DNA of 64,000 nt, taken from Emiliania huxleyi CCMP1516. Its lineage: Eukaryota > Haptophyta > Isochrysidales > Noelaerhabdaceae. The DNA is taken from positions 1 to 64,000 of the forward strand of contig NW_005200793.1 of assembly GCF_000372725.1 (NCBI RefSeq). Direction: 5' to 3'. The position numbers and the translations under genes are program-made. Below are positions 29,981-40,449 of this stretch, piece after piece; the stretch's first letter is position 1; each line of letters starts with the position of its first letter. Below the pieces are notes generated by a model. It had not been told where the DNA came from. It saw nothing but the letters and a program-made list of their open reading frames with translations, and did not search any database.

Positions 29981-30907
29981 TTATTTAGGGCTGGACCTAG
30001 TCTTTGCCTGGGCTTTCTCCTCCTCCGCCAGCAGCGCCTCGGCATGCCGCGCCGCAGCGATGTACCATGCTGTTTCGCTCAGCGTCTCGCCGGCGAGCAG
30101 CCGCTCGTAGCACGCCGCCGCGAGCTCGCACTCGCCCAGCTTGAGGCGCATGTTGACATGCGAGAGGATCGTCGTCGGACGCGGGTCGAACCCGCTCGCC
30201 TGCGCGAAGAGCGAGGCCGCCTCGGCGGTGTCACCGGCCGTGTTGGCCGCGAAGGCCTGCTTGGCCAGCCGGTCGCGACGGGTCGTGCATCTCCGCTCGC
30301 TGCGCCGCCGAGTTGCCCGCCGCACTGTCGAGCGCCGCGCTGTCCCTCGGCTGCGCGCGCGCGACGCGGCCCGCCGCCGCCGCTTCCGCCAGCTGCACTC
30401 TCTCCCCAAAGCTGGCGGCGCAGAGGCGTTGCGTTGCGCGAACGTGGAGAGTGAGTTGAAGGCGGACGTGCCCGGCCGGGCCCACACTAAGTGCGGCTCG
30501 AACTCTGGGCGGCGTCACTGCGATCGCCCCCCGGGTCTCGGAAACAATGGAGGCGTTGGTCTCTGCGTCTCCTCCGCCCTCGTCGTCCGCGACCAGCCCC
30601 CGCGCGAACTCGTCTGCCCGCTTCTGCATCTCCGCCTCCACCTTCCGGGGGCGGGCGGGCGGGGGGGGGGGGGGGGGGGCCAACCGTGGTTTTTTTGGTG
30701 GGTGGCGGTGTGCCGGGCGTGGGTCCCCCCCCCGGGGGTCGGGGTCAAATTTAAGGGTGCTCCCAACTCGGGCACTATTTTTTTTTGGGGGGCCCGGGAC
30801 CCCCCCCTGGCCCCTTTGGCTCCGGAAAACCCCCCCTCGAGTTTTTTGATTTCGCGCTCTGAAAAGCGCCCTGACTTGCCTTCGTCCTCCATGCGGCGGA
30901 AGGACAT
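29981..30907 (-). CDS. TPR-like protein, multi-exon
   Basis: The C-terminal exon contains LAKQAFAANTAGDTAEAASL and FDPRPTTILSHVNMRLKLGE..CYERLL, the alternating helix pattern of tetratricopeptide repeats, ending KAQAKTRSSPK. Upstream, an exon with KRADEFARGLVADDEGGGDA looks coding, and MEDEGKSGRFSEREIKKLEG near 30891 is a plausible first exon. The intron between them passes through a stretch of poor-looking sequence, so the join is uncertain. TPR proteins are scaffold or co-chaperone adaptors. Confidence 0.5.
30640..30860. other. Low-complexity stretch with consensus-error appearance
   Basis: Long homopolymers (G run at 30662-30679, T run at 30778-30787, several C runs) alternate without any repeat unit. 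This resembles degraded read ends more than a biological repeat. Treat any gene model here with caution. Confidence 0.5.
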
Positions 30908-30986
30908 CGTCCCTCCCCCGTAGCCAACATACGCCTACAGCGTGAGTGTACATCGCAGCCAGGGCGTGAGTGCGAGATTCGGAGCT

Positions 30987-33789
30987 TCACGCGAAGACGA
31001 GGGCTACGAACGAATACCGCCGAATGCGTGTCCTCCCTCGAGTGCCAGTATGCAAACAGTCTGTCTTCCGCTTCTGGGGGCGCGCCATCGCCCCCACAAA
31101 GGAGCTCACAGCGACGAGGAGGAGGGGAACCACCAAGTTCACACCCTCTGGCGCGGGCGCCGCCGGAGGAGGGGGCGGCGCCGGGGGCTTTGGGGGCGGC
31201 GGCGGCGGGTTCGTCGGCGAAGGCGATGACGGCAATGGCGGCGACGGTGGCGATGGCGGTGGCGATGGCGGTGGCAGAGGCGGCGGCGGCGACGAGGGCG
31301 GCGGAGGCGGCGGAGGCGGGGGCGGGGGCGGACGCGGCGGGGGCGGGAACGGACGCGGCGGCGGTGGCGGCTTCTTGGGCGGTGAGGGCGGCGGCGATGG
31401 CGGATCGGGCGGCGGCGCCGGCGGATACGGCGGGTGCGGCGGATAGGGAAACCTCTTCTCCCACACACACACCGCCTTTCTGCGGCACGTTTCGGGCAGG
31501 TCGTTTGGGAGGGGGCAGTCAAAGTGGTTGCCATCCGTGCCCGGCGCCTGCACAGTAAGGGGGGCGGCTGCGCGCGTCTCGCGGGGCGGGGCGAGTGGCT
31601 GTCGGGAGGAATTGGAGTTGCCCCGCCCCACGAGACGAGTTGCCCACTCCTGGCTGCTGCTTCCTCTCCGCTATCGGCACCCAGTGCGGCCACAGCACCT
31701 TCGGCCGCCCGTCGTACAGCCTGCCGCGGTCCCAAGGGTCGAGCGGGTTGTCGCCCTCGGGCCCCTTGTTCCAGCCGCCCCATTTCGCGAGCAGGCCGGG
31801 GAAGCCGCCCGCCTCGCCCCGCACACCCCACTTCGAGAGCGGAGGCGCGGGGGCCCAGCCGGCGTGGGGTGGTGAGGGCGGCGGCGGCGAGGGAGGAGGC
31901 GGCGAGGGAGGCGGGCTCGGCGGCGGCGGTGAGGGAGGCGGTGGCGACGGAGGTGGCGGTGAGGGCGGGGGCGGCGACGGCGGCGGCGACGGCGGCGGTG
32001 GCGAGGGAGGCGGCGGGCTCGGTGGTGGGGGTGAGGGCGGTGGGGGGCTTGGGGGAGGCGGCGACGGCGGCGGGGAGGGCGGCGGCGGCGACGGAGGCGG
32101 CGGCGAGGGCGGGGGTGGGCTTGGCGGTGGCGGTGACGGCGGTGGCGATGGCGGCGGCGGCGAGGGCGGCGGCGTGGGAGCCTTGCCTGGCGGCGAGGGC
32201 GGTGGTGAGGGCGGCGGCGGCGAGGGAGGAGGCGGCGAGGGAGGCGGGCTCGGCGGCGGCGGTTGCACGCCCTGGAGCAGCTTGCGCCGCTCGCCGCCGC
32301 CCTGCTGCTGCTCCTCCCCCTTGGAGGCGGCGTTTAGAGGCGCAGCGCCGCCCCTTGCCTTGCCTCGCCTTGCCTCGCCGAGCCGACGCCCCTTGCCGGG
32401 CGGGTGCGGGGCCGGCGGCGGGTCTGCATCGACCAAGTCACACTCCCTACCACGACAGAGAGCACCGAGCGTGGAGGAAGAGGGGGCACCGCCCGACCGC
32501 CGGGGCCGCGGGGACGGAGGGCAGTGTGGCGCGCGCGCCTGCTGACGTGCAGGCCGCGCGGGATGGTGCCGGAGAGGAGGCTGTCGGCGACCTTGAGCGT
32601 CTGAGAGGCGGCGAGCAGACGAGAGGTGAGGGGCCGGCGCCGTGGCCGCCTCTGCGTCGGTGTCTCTCCTCGCGGGGCGCGCGCCTTGAGCTTGCTCAGA
32701 AGGGCGAGGGAGGCCGGCAGGGTGCCCGAGATGACGTTCTTTTCGGTGTTGATCTCCTGTGCGGCAAAGCGGCAGCAAGAGCCTCCCCGGGTGAGAAGCG
32801 CTGCCTCTCCGCTACTGATCTAGGGCCGGCGCCTCCAGCTTTGTTGCCATCCCTATCTCGGGCGGGATGGTGCCCGAGAAGCCCTTGCAGTTCTCCCTCT
32901 TCCAATCTTTGCTCTTCTTGCCGCAGTTGTAGCTCTCTTCGAGGTCGATCTCCTGTGAGATAGGGAAGGGATGGCGAAGGGTCGTTGTGGCGGCCGCGCG
33001 TGGGTTGCTGGAGGGTGCGGCGCGGCGCGGCAGCGCGACTCTCCTCAAGCTTCGTCGCCATCCCGATCGTGGGTGGGATGGTGCCCGAGAGGCCCGCCTT
33101 CTTTGCGGAGACCTAAGGGCGCGGTGGCGAGGGTGGAGGTGGCGAGGGTGGAGGTGGCGAGGGTGATGGCGGCGGAGGCGAGGAGGTGAGGGCGGTGGAG
33201 ATGGCGGTGGAGATGGCGGCGGCGGCGAGGGTGGCAACGACCTTCTCGAGTGTGCCGGAGAGGAAGAGGGAGGGAGGGAGGGTGCCCGTGATGAAGGTCC
33301 GCTTGATCCTGAGCTGCGCGCAAAGGGAGAGGCGGGCGCTCGCTGTGAGCGTCACTTTGAGGCTCGTCAGCTGGCACCGTCCCACCGCTCATAGGGCGGA
33401 GCAATGTCGCTTGGGCGGCGGGGAACACGGTCAGGGGGGAGAGGCGCCTTTTCGATCTCGGAGCTCGCAGAGAAGAGGGCGTCCGGTAGCGTCCCCGAGA
33501 GGTCTGTCCTCTCGACGTTGATCTCCTCGAGGCTCGTGAGGAGACCAAGCTGCGGCGGGATGGTGCCCATCAGGCCCGCTATGCTCCGCCACGCGATCGT
33601 GCGAATTTCCTCCTTTTCCTTGTGACAGGTGACAAACGCCTTCTCGCAGCACGGAATATTGGCGTCGAGCCACGACCGCCCCGCCGCGTTTTTCCAGCTT
33701 TGCCCGCCCATGGCATCGTAGCAAGCTCTCAGCGGCCGATCGCAGGAGGCGGCCGGCTGGCTGCCTGCCAGCATCGCGAGAGCAAGCAT
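30987..33789 (-). CDS. Secreted LRR / Ser-Pro-rich protein with C-terminal membrane anchor
   Basis: The N-terminus has a signal peptide (MLALAMLAGSQPAASCD) and an LRR cap (CYDAMGGQSW..CCEKAFVTC), then LRR units on successive small exons: GLMGTIPPQLGLLTSLEEIN, LSGTLPDALF, ITGTLPPSLFL, LSGTIPPTIGMATKL, FSGTIPPEIGMATKL and ISGTLPASLALLSKL. A long (SPPPP)n region (about 32270-31860), a globular segment (LLAKWGGWNKGP), a second Pro-rich run and a hydrophobic VVPLLLVAVSSFVGAM near the end follow. The layout suggests an extracellular recognition or wall protein anchored by one helix. Exon borders are approximate. A TIR element ends 70 bp upstream of the ATG. Confidence 0.6.
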
Positions 33790-33858
33790 GGCTAGACCTG
33801 TGGCGTGCCCGAATCGGGATTCTCTCGACTGTGTAGTGCCAGTGCGAGCCAGTCCCGA

Positions 33859-34755
33859 CACTAGGGGGTTGTACCAGAGGGGGGGGGTCTGAGGCAAGGG
33901 GGCCCAGATCTGCTCGTCTCAGAGGGTACCCTCTGTGCCAAGAGAGGCCATCCACGAGCGGCTCAGAGGGTGCCTGGGCCGACCCTCTGAAGGCCTGTGC
34001 CGCCAAGCCAGCCTCTCTCGGCGCAGCCTCTGAGGCTACGGGGACCCTCTGAGACGCCAAGGCAAGCCCCGCGAGGCCGCTCCTCAGAGGGAGTTTTCAG
34101 CGGTATTTCAAGTCTGTCGTGATCCCCCACCAAGCAGAGAGAACCCCCCCCAGCCAAGCAGAGAGAACCCCCCCCAAGCAGGCCCAGCTTCCATTGGTTT
34201 CGGATACCTCAAGTTCGAGTTCACTAGGACGCCGCGGCGCCTCATGGCCAAGCTGGAGCAGGGGACGGATGTGGAGATCACTACCTCCTCCTCGGGCGGC
34301 CGCTCCAAGCACATCCTCACTCAAGTTGACGGGTCGGCGGCGCCGCTGCGCGCTGGCCGCGCGAAGCTGTCGCGCAGGGGTCGGCGCGGGCGCTGTGGGC
34401 GAGCCTGCAGCAGCAGCAAGCGTAGAGTAGCGCCTTAGTCATGCTCGCTGCTTCCGCCCCCTCCCCGCCCTCCCTGGTCAGCGCCGTTCGTGGAGGGCTA
34501 GGCGCTCCGGCCTCCGCCCGGGGCTCTCGCGACTCGCCTCTGTCTGCCGAGAGGGGGCTACCCTCTGAGGTCAACGCCCTCTGTGCCGCGCCAAGACAGA
34601 CCCTCGGCCGGGGACCCTCTGAGGCCAAAATCAGCCAAGAGAGGCCACAGAGGCGGCACAGAGTCAGAGTCAAACCCTCTGTGCCGCCAAGGCAGGGGTC
34701 CGACCCGTCCTCAGAGGGGGGTCTGAGGCCTCAGAGAGTGTATAACCCCCTAGTG
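33859..34755. mobile_element. TIR element (897 bp) with CCTCTGAGG subterminal repeats
   Basis: Terminal inverted repeats of 16 bp with one mismatch, CACTAGGGGGTTGTAC at 33859-33874 and its complement at 34740-34755. A perfect 6-bp target-site duplication, tcccga, flanks it (33853-33858 and 34756-34761). The palindromic motif CCTCTGAGG and CCCTCTG/CAGAGGG variants fill both subterminal regions (33880-34095 and 34540-34735). Ends starting CACTA recall En/Spm, but those elements make 3-bp duplications, so the superfamily is open. An internal plus-strand coding-like segment is described separately. Confidence 0.75.
34180..34438 (+). CDS. Coding-like segment inside the TIR element
   Basis: The frame reads GFGYLKFEFTRTPRRLMAKL, then EQGTDVEITTSSSGG and SKHILTQVD, and ends with an Arg-rich tail. 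The amino-acid balance of the first about 45 residues is protein-like, unlike the surrounding frames. An in-frame ATG lies at 34244. It may be a captured exon or a remnant accessory gene. No family recognised. Confidence 0.3.
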
Positions 34756-34981
34756 TCCCGACGTACTTTTAGCTTATCTAGATACGTGTGACACAAATGA
34801 TTCGATATTTCATTTTTTAATAGAAAGAATTATCTCACAGAGAAGGGCGGGCAGCACGCCCGCCACCTGAGACAGCCAGTACTGTTGTTATAAAATGAAC
34901 TCGGGGGCACGGGACGCGGCACAAACGGGGCACAAACGCCAGGCTACAAAGACGGGGAGGCACGTAGTGACGCAGGGGATT

Positions 34982-36600
34982 CTAGGCGACGGCGGCGTCC
35001 TCCGACGCCGCGGCGAGCCTGAGCTCGGTCGCAATCTCTTCCGCCGCCGCGAGCTGCAGCGCGACTGACATGCGCTGGGCCTGCAGCGACAGCCACGACC
35101 GCGTCGACCAGCTCGCCTCGTCCTCGTGCTGCCGCTTCGAGAGCTTGTTGCGCACGCACCTTGCAAACAAAGTGTTAGAGTTGTTTGGTATTGCTAAAAA
35201 TCTCTCTCTCGCACCTTGTTTGTCCTTCATCTGGTAGAACAGCCGCTTGACCGCGTTGCACCACCCGCCGAAGGTTTCGAACAGGTACATCTGCACGTCG
35301 GTGTCCGAGCGCGAGAGGGCGTGCGCGTACTCGAGTAGTCCGCCTTCTTGTACGCCACATAGCCGCCGCCGTCGCTCGGCCTGAAGTCGCCGTCCCCGAC
35401 AGCGCCGCGCTGCTCGAGGCCGAAGACGTCCGCGCTCGTGCCGGGCTCGGTGTTGCCGAGGCCGACGAAAGCGCCTCGCTGGCCGACGTCCTCCGGGTTG
35501 GAGGAGAGCGAGTCCTTGAACTTGACGTTTAAGGCCGATGGTGTAACCTTATCGCGCGCGCTCGCGACGCCGACCGACTCGGAGGCACGCCTTGGTGTCG
35601 CGAGCGGCGAGCACCGTCCGCGCGTCGTGCGTGGAGAGAAGACAGGAGGCGCCCTGCGTCGGCCGAGCGCAGCAGTTCGAGCAAGCCGTTCGCGTCGCAG
35701 CTCTCGAGGAACAGGGCGGTGAGCTCGGCCGCGCGCTGCTCGCCTAGGTGCGCGATGGCGCCGCAGAGAGTCGCGCCGATCGCCCGGCTGCGCTCCTCGG
35801 CGCTCAGCGTGCTGAGGTGCGGGTTGTGTCTGGGAGGGAGGGAGTGGGGTGCAGGTTGCTCACCCACGGCACCGGGCCGGTGCTTGCACTTTGAATGCCG
35901 TGGGGCTCCTGCCCGTGTCCCGGGCGTGGAGATGCGAGGGTCGCCCCCCCTTGCCCCACCACTTTGTGTGTGTGGAGACGTTTACCTTACCTTACCTTAC
36001 CTGGTCCCTCGGGTCCCTGCTCTCGTGCAGCTAGGCGACGCAGGTCCATCAGCAGGGCTCATCCAATGCGAGCGCACATTGTGCGTAGCCGCGGGCAGGT
36101 GGCAGTGCACAGCCGCACACCGGCTGTGGCGGCTCGAATGCCCCCGGCAGCAATGCTGGTCATTAACTTGCGTATTGGGGCCGCAGCAGACTGCTGCTGT
36201 GGCAACAGCAGCAGCCTGCTGCTGCCTGATTCAGTCAAGCCAGCGGTGCAGCGAGGCGTGCAGAATTCGCGCGGTTTGGTACCTCCTGAGGCTGAGCGCG
36301 TTCAGACCCGGTGACCGGAGTTGGATGGTTCGATGGAGCTCGGCGAGCTCCATCGAACCATCCATGGCCGGACGGCGGAGCGTGAGGTGGCGAGCGGAGA
36401 GATGTACCGCAAGACGAGAAAAACACGGATCTGACGCGATGTCACTCCTCCCTCGCTCGCTCTGACCAGTTCGTAAAGCTGATCCACCCTCGCACGCGAG
36501 TTTGCAAGCGCGTTGTCGGCACCCTCCAGCGCACGCTCCCCCCAGGCGGCCGGCGCCGCCGCCGCCGGCACGGTAGACGCGCGCCGCGCCACTGGCAGCT
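34982..36600 (-). CDS. MLLE-like (PABC-type) domain protein, multi-exon
   Basis: An exon at about 35830-35640 reads LSTLSAEERSRAIGATLCGA, then LTALFLESCDANGLLELLRS, matching the helix pattern of the MLLE domain of poly(A)-binding protein, including the LxE..LLxLL core. Downstream exons hold FVGLGNTEPGTSADVFGLEQ, GGGYVAYKKADYS, MYLFETFGGWCNAVKRLFYQ and RNKLSKRQHEDEASWS, ending with an Ala/Glu helix. An upstream exon (about 36590-36440) has NSRARVDQLYELVRASEGG. Peptide-binding MLLE domains recruit PAM2-motif partners. Whether the exon at 36.5 kb belongs to this gene is uncertain, as is the start. Confidence 0.45.
36322..36364. repeat. Perfect 20-bp hairpin (3-nt spacer)
   Basis: Arms 36322-36341 and 36345-36364 are exact reverse complements: TGGATGGTTCGATGGAGCTC and its complement, separated by GGC. 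The transcribed form would be a very stable 43-nt stem-loop. It lies 3' of the exon at about 36440 on the minus strand, probably in an intron. Confidence 0.85.
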
Positions 36601-36609
36601 CGAGCGCAG

Positions 36610-37008
36610 AGTACCTGCGCCAGCTCTCGATGAGTCAGCGCAGCAACGGGGTCTTCATCAATGACCCCAAGGGCCTCTTTATCCTCCGGTGGTACCGTGA
36701 GGTGAAGGGTGACGGGACCCCCCCAGACGGCCCGCGCTCCCAGAACAGAGCGTGCAAGAGTACTACAAAGCTGACGAGCGACAACGATGGGAGGCCTTCC
36801 GCTGGACCAGCAACTACCAGATCATATCAGCAAGGTGTACCTGAAGAAGCACTCCAGCCTGCCTGGCCTCTCTGCTATTCTCTCAGTGCGGCAGAAGATG
36901 GTGACGTCCACCATGAAAAAAGGATGGTGTCTGGGAGCTGGACCTGGAGGACCCGGAGGCAGCAGGCAGAGTAGAGACAGTAGTAGAGTCCTGCTGGTAT
37001 CCTCTTGA
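36610..37008 (+). CDS. Possible plus-strand exons, low confidence
   Basis: Frames read DPKGLFILRWYREVKGDG (about 36660-36715), YYKADERQRWEAFRWTSNYQ (about 36755-36815) and KHSSLPGLSAILSVRQKMVT (about 36850-36905). They are balanced in composition but in different frames, so introns or frameshifts would be needed. Could be a decayed gene. Confidence 0.25.
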
Positions 37009-37019
37009 TAGTGTCATCA

Positions 37020-37310
37020 GTGTGGCTGGTGTGTGTCAGAGCCTGACAGCGCCCCGGACAGCACCACCTGACGCGCTGCTCCTGACAGCACCGGCCCTAC
37101 GTCTGACAGCAGCAGCAGCCTGACAGCTCTGACAGCTCCGACAGCGTCTGACAGCAACACCCGACAGCTCCGACAGCACCCGACAGCACCCGACAGCACT
37201 GACAGCACCTGACAGCTGGTCTGACAGAGGCACCTGACAGTGTCTGACAGTGCCCGACAGCCCGACAGATCACCTGACAGCACCTGACAGCCTGACAGCC
37301 AGGGCTCAGA
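37020..37310 (-). repeat. CTGACAG motif cluster
   Basis: About 20 copies of CTGACAG(C) with spacers of 3-15 nt, immediately downstream of the translocator-like gene. The same motif in the other orientation makes up 14690-14862. Confidence 0.7.
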
Positions 37311-37332
37311 CCCAGGCTACAGTGACCTCCTT

Positions 37333-39154
37333 TCATCTCGACTCGCGCTCGCTCTCTACTCCATGCACCATGGCGGGCGTAGCAGGCGGAGCCTCATAGC
37401 CGCCGCGCCAGGCGCTTCCCAGTGTCGGCCCGCGTGGCGAGCCATCAGGCGAGCCGCCCCGGGAGGAGGTTGGGCTGTTCGGCGTCCTCAAGCTCCAGCG
37501 CTGCTCCACATCCTGGTCCTCGTGGCCGGCCCCGTCTCCCGCGTGCGGCGGCGGCGGCGCCTCCGGCCTCATCTTTTCGAAGGTGTACAGCGCGAAGCAG
37601 ACGAGGAGGCCGCTGTAGCCGAAAGCCTCGAGCCGCGTGATGGTCTCGCCAAAGACGACCGCCGAGACGAGAACCAGCCCCCCGTTGCGGGACATCGTCA
37701 GTATCTTGAGCGTCATGCCCGAGGTACGCTTCACGAGCAGAAAGCCCGAGAGGTTGATGACGAAGCCCGAGAGGCCGGCGACGCAAAACAGCACCGGGTG
37801 GCTCCCCACGATGGCGTGGGCGCTCGTCCGCCACACGTCGGGGAGCTCCGTGAAAACCGCGAGGCCCATCCACCCGAGCGTGATCGGCGAGGTGTAGTAG
37901 AGCGCCTCCATCGGCGCGAGTTTGAGGTTCTTGAGAAGCTTCTGCGCGACGACCAGCCGCACCGCGTCTGCCGTCGATGCGGCAACCATGAACGAGACTC
38001 CGACGAGGTTGAAGTTGACCTCGCCGGCCGACGCGAGCGCCGTGAAGGCGGAGAGCCCGACCGTGATGAGGACGATGCGGCGCGACGGCTGCTCGACGCC
38101 GAGGAGGGCGAGGAAGATGACCATGTACGTGGGCGAGAAGGCCTTGAGCATCTGGATGAAGGCGACGGTCAGGTAGAGGTACGGGTACTGCCCGAGGCAG
38201 AGCGCGAGGGCGGTGGTGGCGCCGAGGACGACGAGGTTGGAGACCGGCACGGGCTTGGACTGGTCGATCGGGTGCGTCTTGAAGACTCTCACGCACAGGA
38301 ACGAGGCGACGCTCGTGGTGCCCATGCCGAGCGCCTGATTCATTAACTCGCAGCGGGCATTACTAGGTAGTCAAATAGGAGGCCCATGCTGAGCAGGTCG
38401 GGCGTGAGAGGGTGATGCTCTGGTTGCCCTATACTCTCTGCTACTACTACGACTGCCACCCTGTGAGCGATGATGGGACTCTCGGGTGATCTCGGATGAT
38501 CTCGGGGGGGCATCTCGCCGAGACGATGATGGGGTAGTGGAACCCAAAGTCCTTCATGATGACCTTGTTAATGAGGATGGCGGCGGGCGAGGCGGTGAGG
38601 TAGAGCGCCGTGTAGAAGAGCGTGAGGAGGCTTGAACGCGATAAGAAGCGGAGGGCGCACGCGCACAGGGCGAGCACAGCGAGCGAGGCGAGCAGCATCG
38701 AGCGGATCGGCCCCACCTTGGCGACCAGGTCCGCGTACTTGTGCAGCCGCATCTTGCTCGCCGACGCCGACTCGCGGACGTGCTTCTGCTTTGCCTTGAC
38801 TGCGAGGTACGCCTCGATGTCGTTCATCTGCTTGGTGTACTTTTGCATCTCGCGGTTCCACTGCTTGAACTCTGTTGCGGCGGCAACCGCCAAACTCACG
38901 TTCGTCGGCTTCCCCTTCTTCTTTCGCCTCTTCTGCTTTTTCGGAGGCGGCGCGTCAGCTGGCCGCTGGCGGCGGCTCGGCGTGTCGCTGGCCGCTGTCA
39001 GTTGCAAGCGATTGTCAGAGGCCTCTGTCAGCGCGAGTCGTTCTGAAAAGAGCGACAACAAGAGCAGCTGGCTGCAGCGGCCCATCTCCGTCTTGAACGG
39101 AGTCTTCCCGTGCACGAGCTCGCGGCGCCGTGCACAGCTGAGCTGTGAATGCAA
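37333..39154 (-). CDS. Triose-phosphate-translocator-family (DMT) transporter with unusual N-terminal extension
   Basis: Exons 39154-38519 and 38346-37333 join in phase 0; the 172-bp intron is GC-AG (GTCTCG|GCGAGATG) and holds CCGAGATC units. The transporter part starts LFYTALYLTASPAAILINK and continues FLCVRVFKTHP, LGQYPYLYLTVAFIQMLKAF, a GEVNFNLVG segment, LLLKNLKLAP-like QKLLKNLKLAPMEALYYTSP, and GFLLVKRTSGMTLKILTMSR, typical of plant and algal nucleotide-sugar/phosphate antiporters. Before it lies a Lys-rich region and an amphipathic coiled-coil plus one TM helix (FKQWNREMQKYTKQMNDIEA .. VGPIRSMLLASLAVLALCA) not usual in the family; it vaguely recalls GET1/WRB. The Gly/Pro-rich tail is cytosolic in style. 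Alternative start: internal ATG at 39085. Confidence 0.75.
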
Positions 39155-39160
39155 AGAAAT

Positions 39161-39620
39161 CTACACCGCGCTGTCAGAGCCGCTCTTCACAGCGCTTGCA
39201 GGGCGCTGCTCAGAAGCGAGCTCCTTGGTCCCGCGCAGGACGTCGAGCACCGCCATGCGGACATGGTTTCGTGCCGTTGGCATCGGCGCCACAGCTTCCT
39301 CCTCCCACTCATTCGTTGACGGGTCGTATCGCTCCATCGAGTTGACAAACTCGCCGTCGCGGCCGCCGATCACGACCAGGCGCGGACTCTCGCGCTTCTT
39401 CAGCGTCTCCTCCCAGCCGCGGCGCCACGCGCGGCACGTCCCCTTGGCGGCGTGCGCCTTGGTCGGCAGCTGGGCGAGGATGTGCGGGGCGAGGTTCGGC
39501 GAGAGGAGGACCTCGGAGAGCACCCACTCGGGCTGCTCCACGATGAGGACGACGAGGCATCGCGCCTGCTTTGGCCGCGTTGGGTAGCTGTGAAGCTCTG
39601 CCGGCAAGCAGATTTTGCAC
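39161..39620 (-). pseudogene. F-box-like / kelch-repeat fragment
   Basis: A region like an F-box (LAPHILAQLPTKAHAAKGTC..WRRGWEETL) is followed by a single kelch-type unit (LVVIGGRDGEFVNSMERYDP, NEWEEEAVAPMPTARNHV). Kelch propellers need five to seven units; only one is present before the frame becomes repetitive and stops 7 bp from the start of the next gene on the same strand. Either later exons are lost or this is a truncated copy. A complete relative would be a substrate adaptor of an SCF ubiquitin ligase. Confidence 0.5.
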
Positions 39621-40449
39621 AGACAGCGTTATATCCCTGGCTGGGCGAGGGCGACGGCGTCCCCGTCGGGAGGGGCTGTCTCAGTGTTCGTGGTCTACCG
39701 TCACCCCGCCAGCGGCCCGGCGGGTTCGGTTAGCGCCTCCTCTGTCTGTCTCGGCGCCAAACCACATCCCACCGAGGCGAGCAGGTTCCACGCGTGAGCA
39801 GACCTGGCCCGGTGTTCGGAGTCTTCCCTGTGCGGGGCCTCGGCGCCCTAGTATTAGAAAACCGCGACCGGGAGTCAATGAGGGGTTGAGGTGTGAGCCC
39901 TGGAAGCTGGATGGAGGCCGTAGGTAGGGGGGTAAGTGGAGACTACCGCTTCACTTACTTAGTTGTGCCACCCCCTTCCGGTCCGTCTAGTGTTTCACAA
40001 TTAATTGTACGTACGCGTAATGTACAAAAACGCCCGCCTCCGTTGGCCACTCCTACGCCTTCCAGCGAAAATCTCAGGGCCATGCGCGGTAACCGCGTTG
40101 GGGGCCTCGAGACCTCGGGGGGGGGCCGAAATCGGCGATTTCGGCCGAGGACGGGTGGGGCGGGCCATCGGTAACCGCGTTTGGCCCGTCCGGGGAATGT
40201 GCCTGTCTAAAAGCGGCTTTTCGGGCTTGAGATTCGTCGGCCGGAAAAAAAGAAAAGCGCGCCGAAAAAGCGAAAAACGCGGTGTGAGCCCGCGCGCTTC
40301 CCCTTGTGGGTCAGATGCTGCCTGCTCACGCGTGTCATCATCAAAAGTCGTTTCGTTCTCAAGTTCCGCTTTGGGGTACACACGCGCGGCGCGGTTGGAT
40401 TAATCAGGGCAAGGCCCTGGCCGCCCCCAGCGCCCGGCGCCGCGTCCTC
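39621..40449. other. Intergenic, no supported gene
   Basis: No convincing reading frame. The 5' UTR or an earlier exon of the following plus-strand gene may lie at about 40306-40449, where the same frame stays open. Confidence 0.4.

Noticed and set aside
31028..32545. Plus-strand Gly-rich and Ala-rich proteins at 31-32.5 kb
   Set aside because: Complement of the Ser-Pro-rich coding tract of the minus-strand LRR gene.
33859..34755. Calling this element CACTA (En/Spm)
   Set aside because: The CACTA start fits, but the 3-bp flanks do not match while a 6-bp duplication does; superfamily left open.
35160..35214. Further duplicated-junction intron in the MLLE-like gene (AAG|GTGCG at both ends)
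   Set aside because: Removing the 55 nt puts the next exon out of the frame that looks coding, so the segment may be read through; the shared 8 nt may be coincidence.
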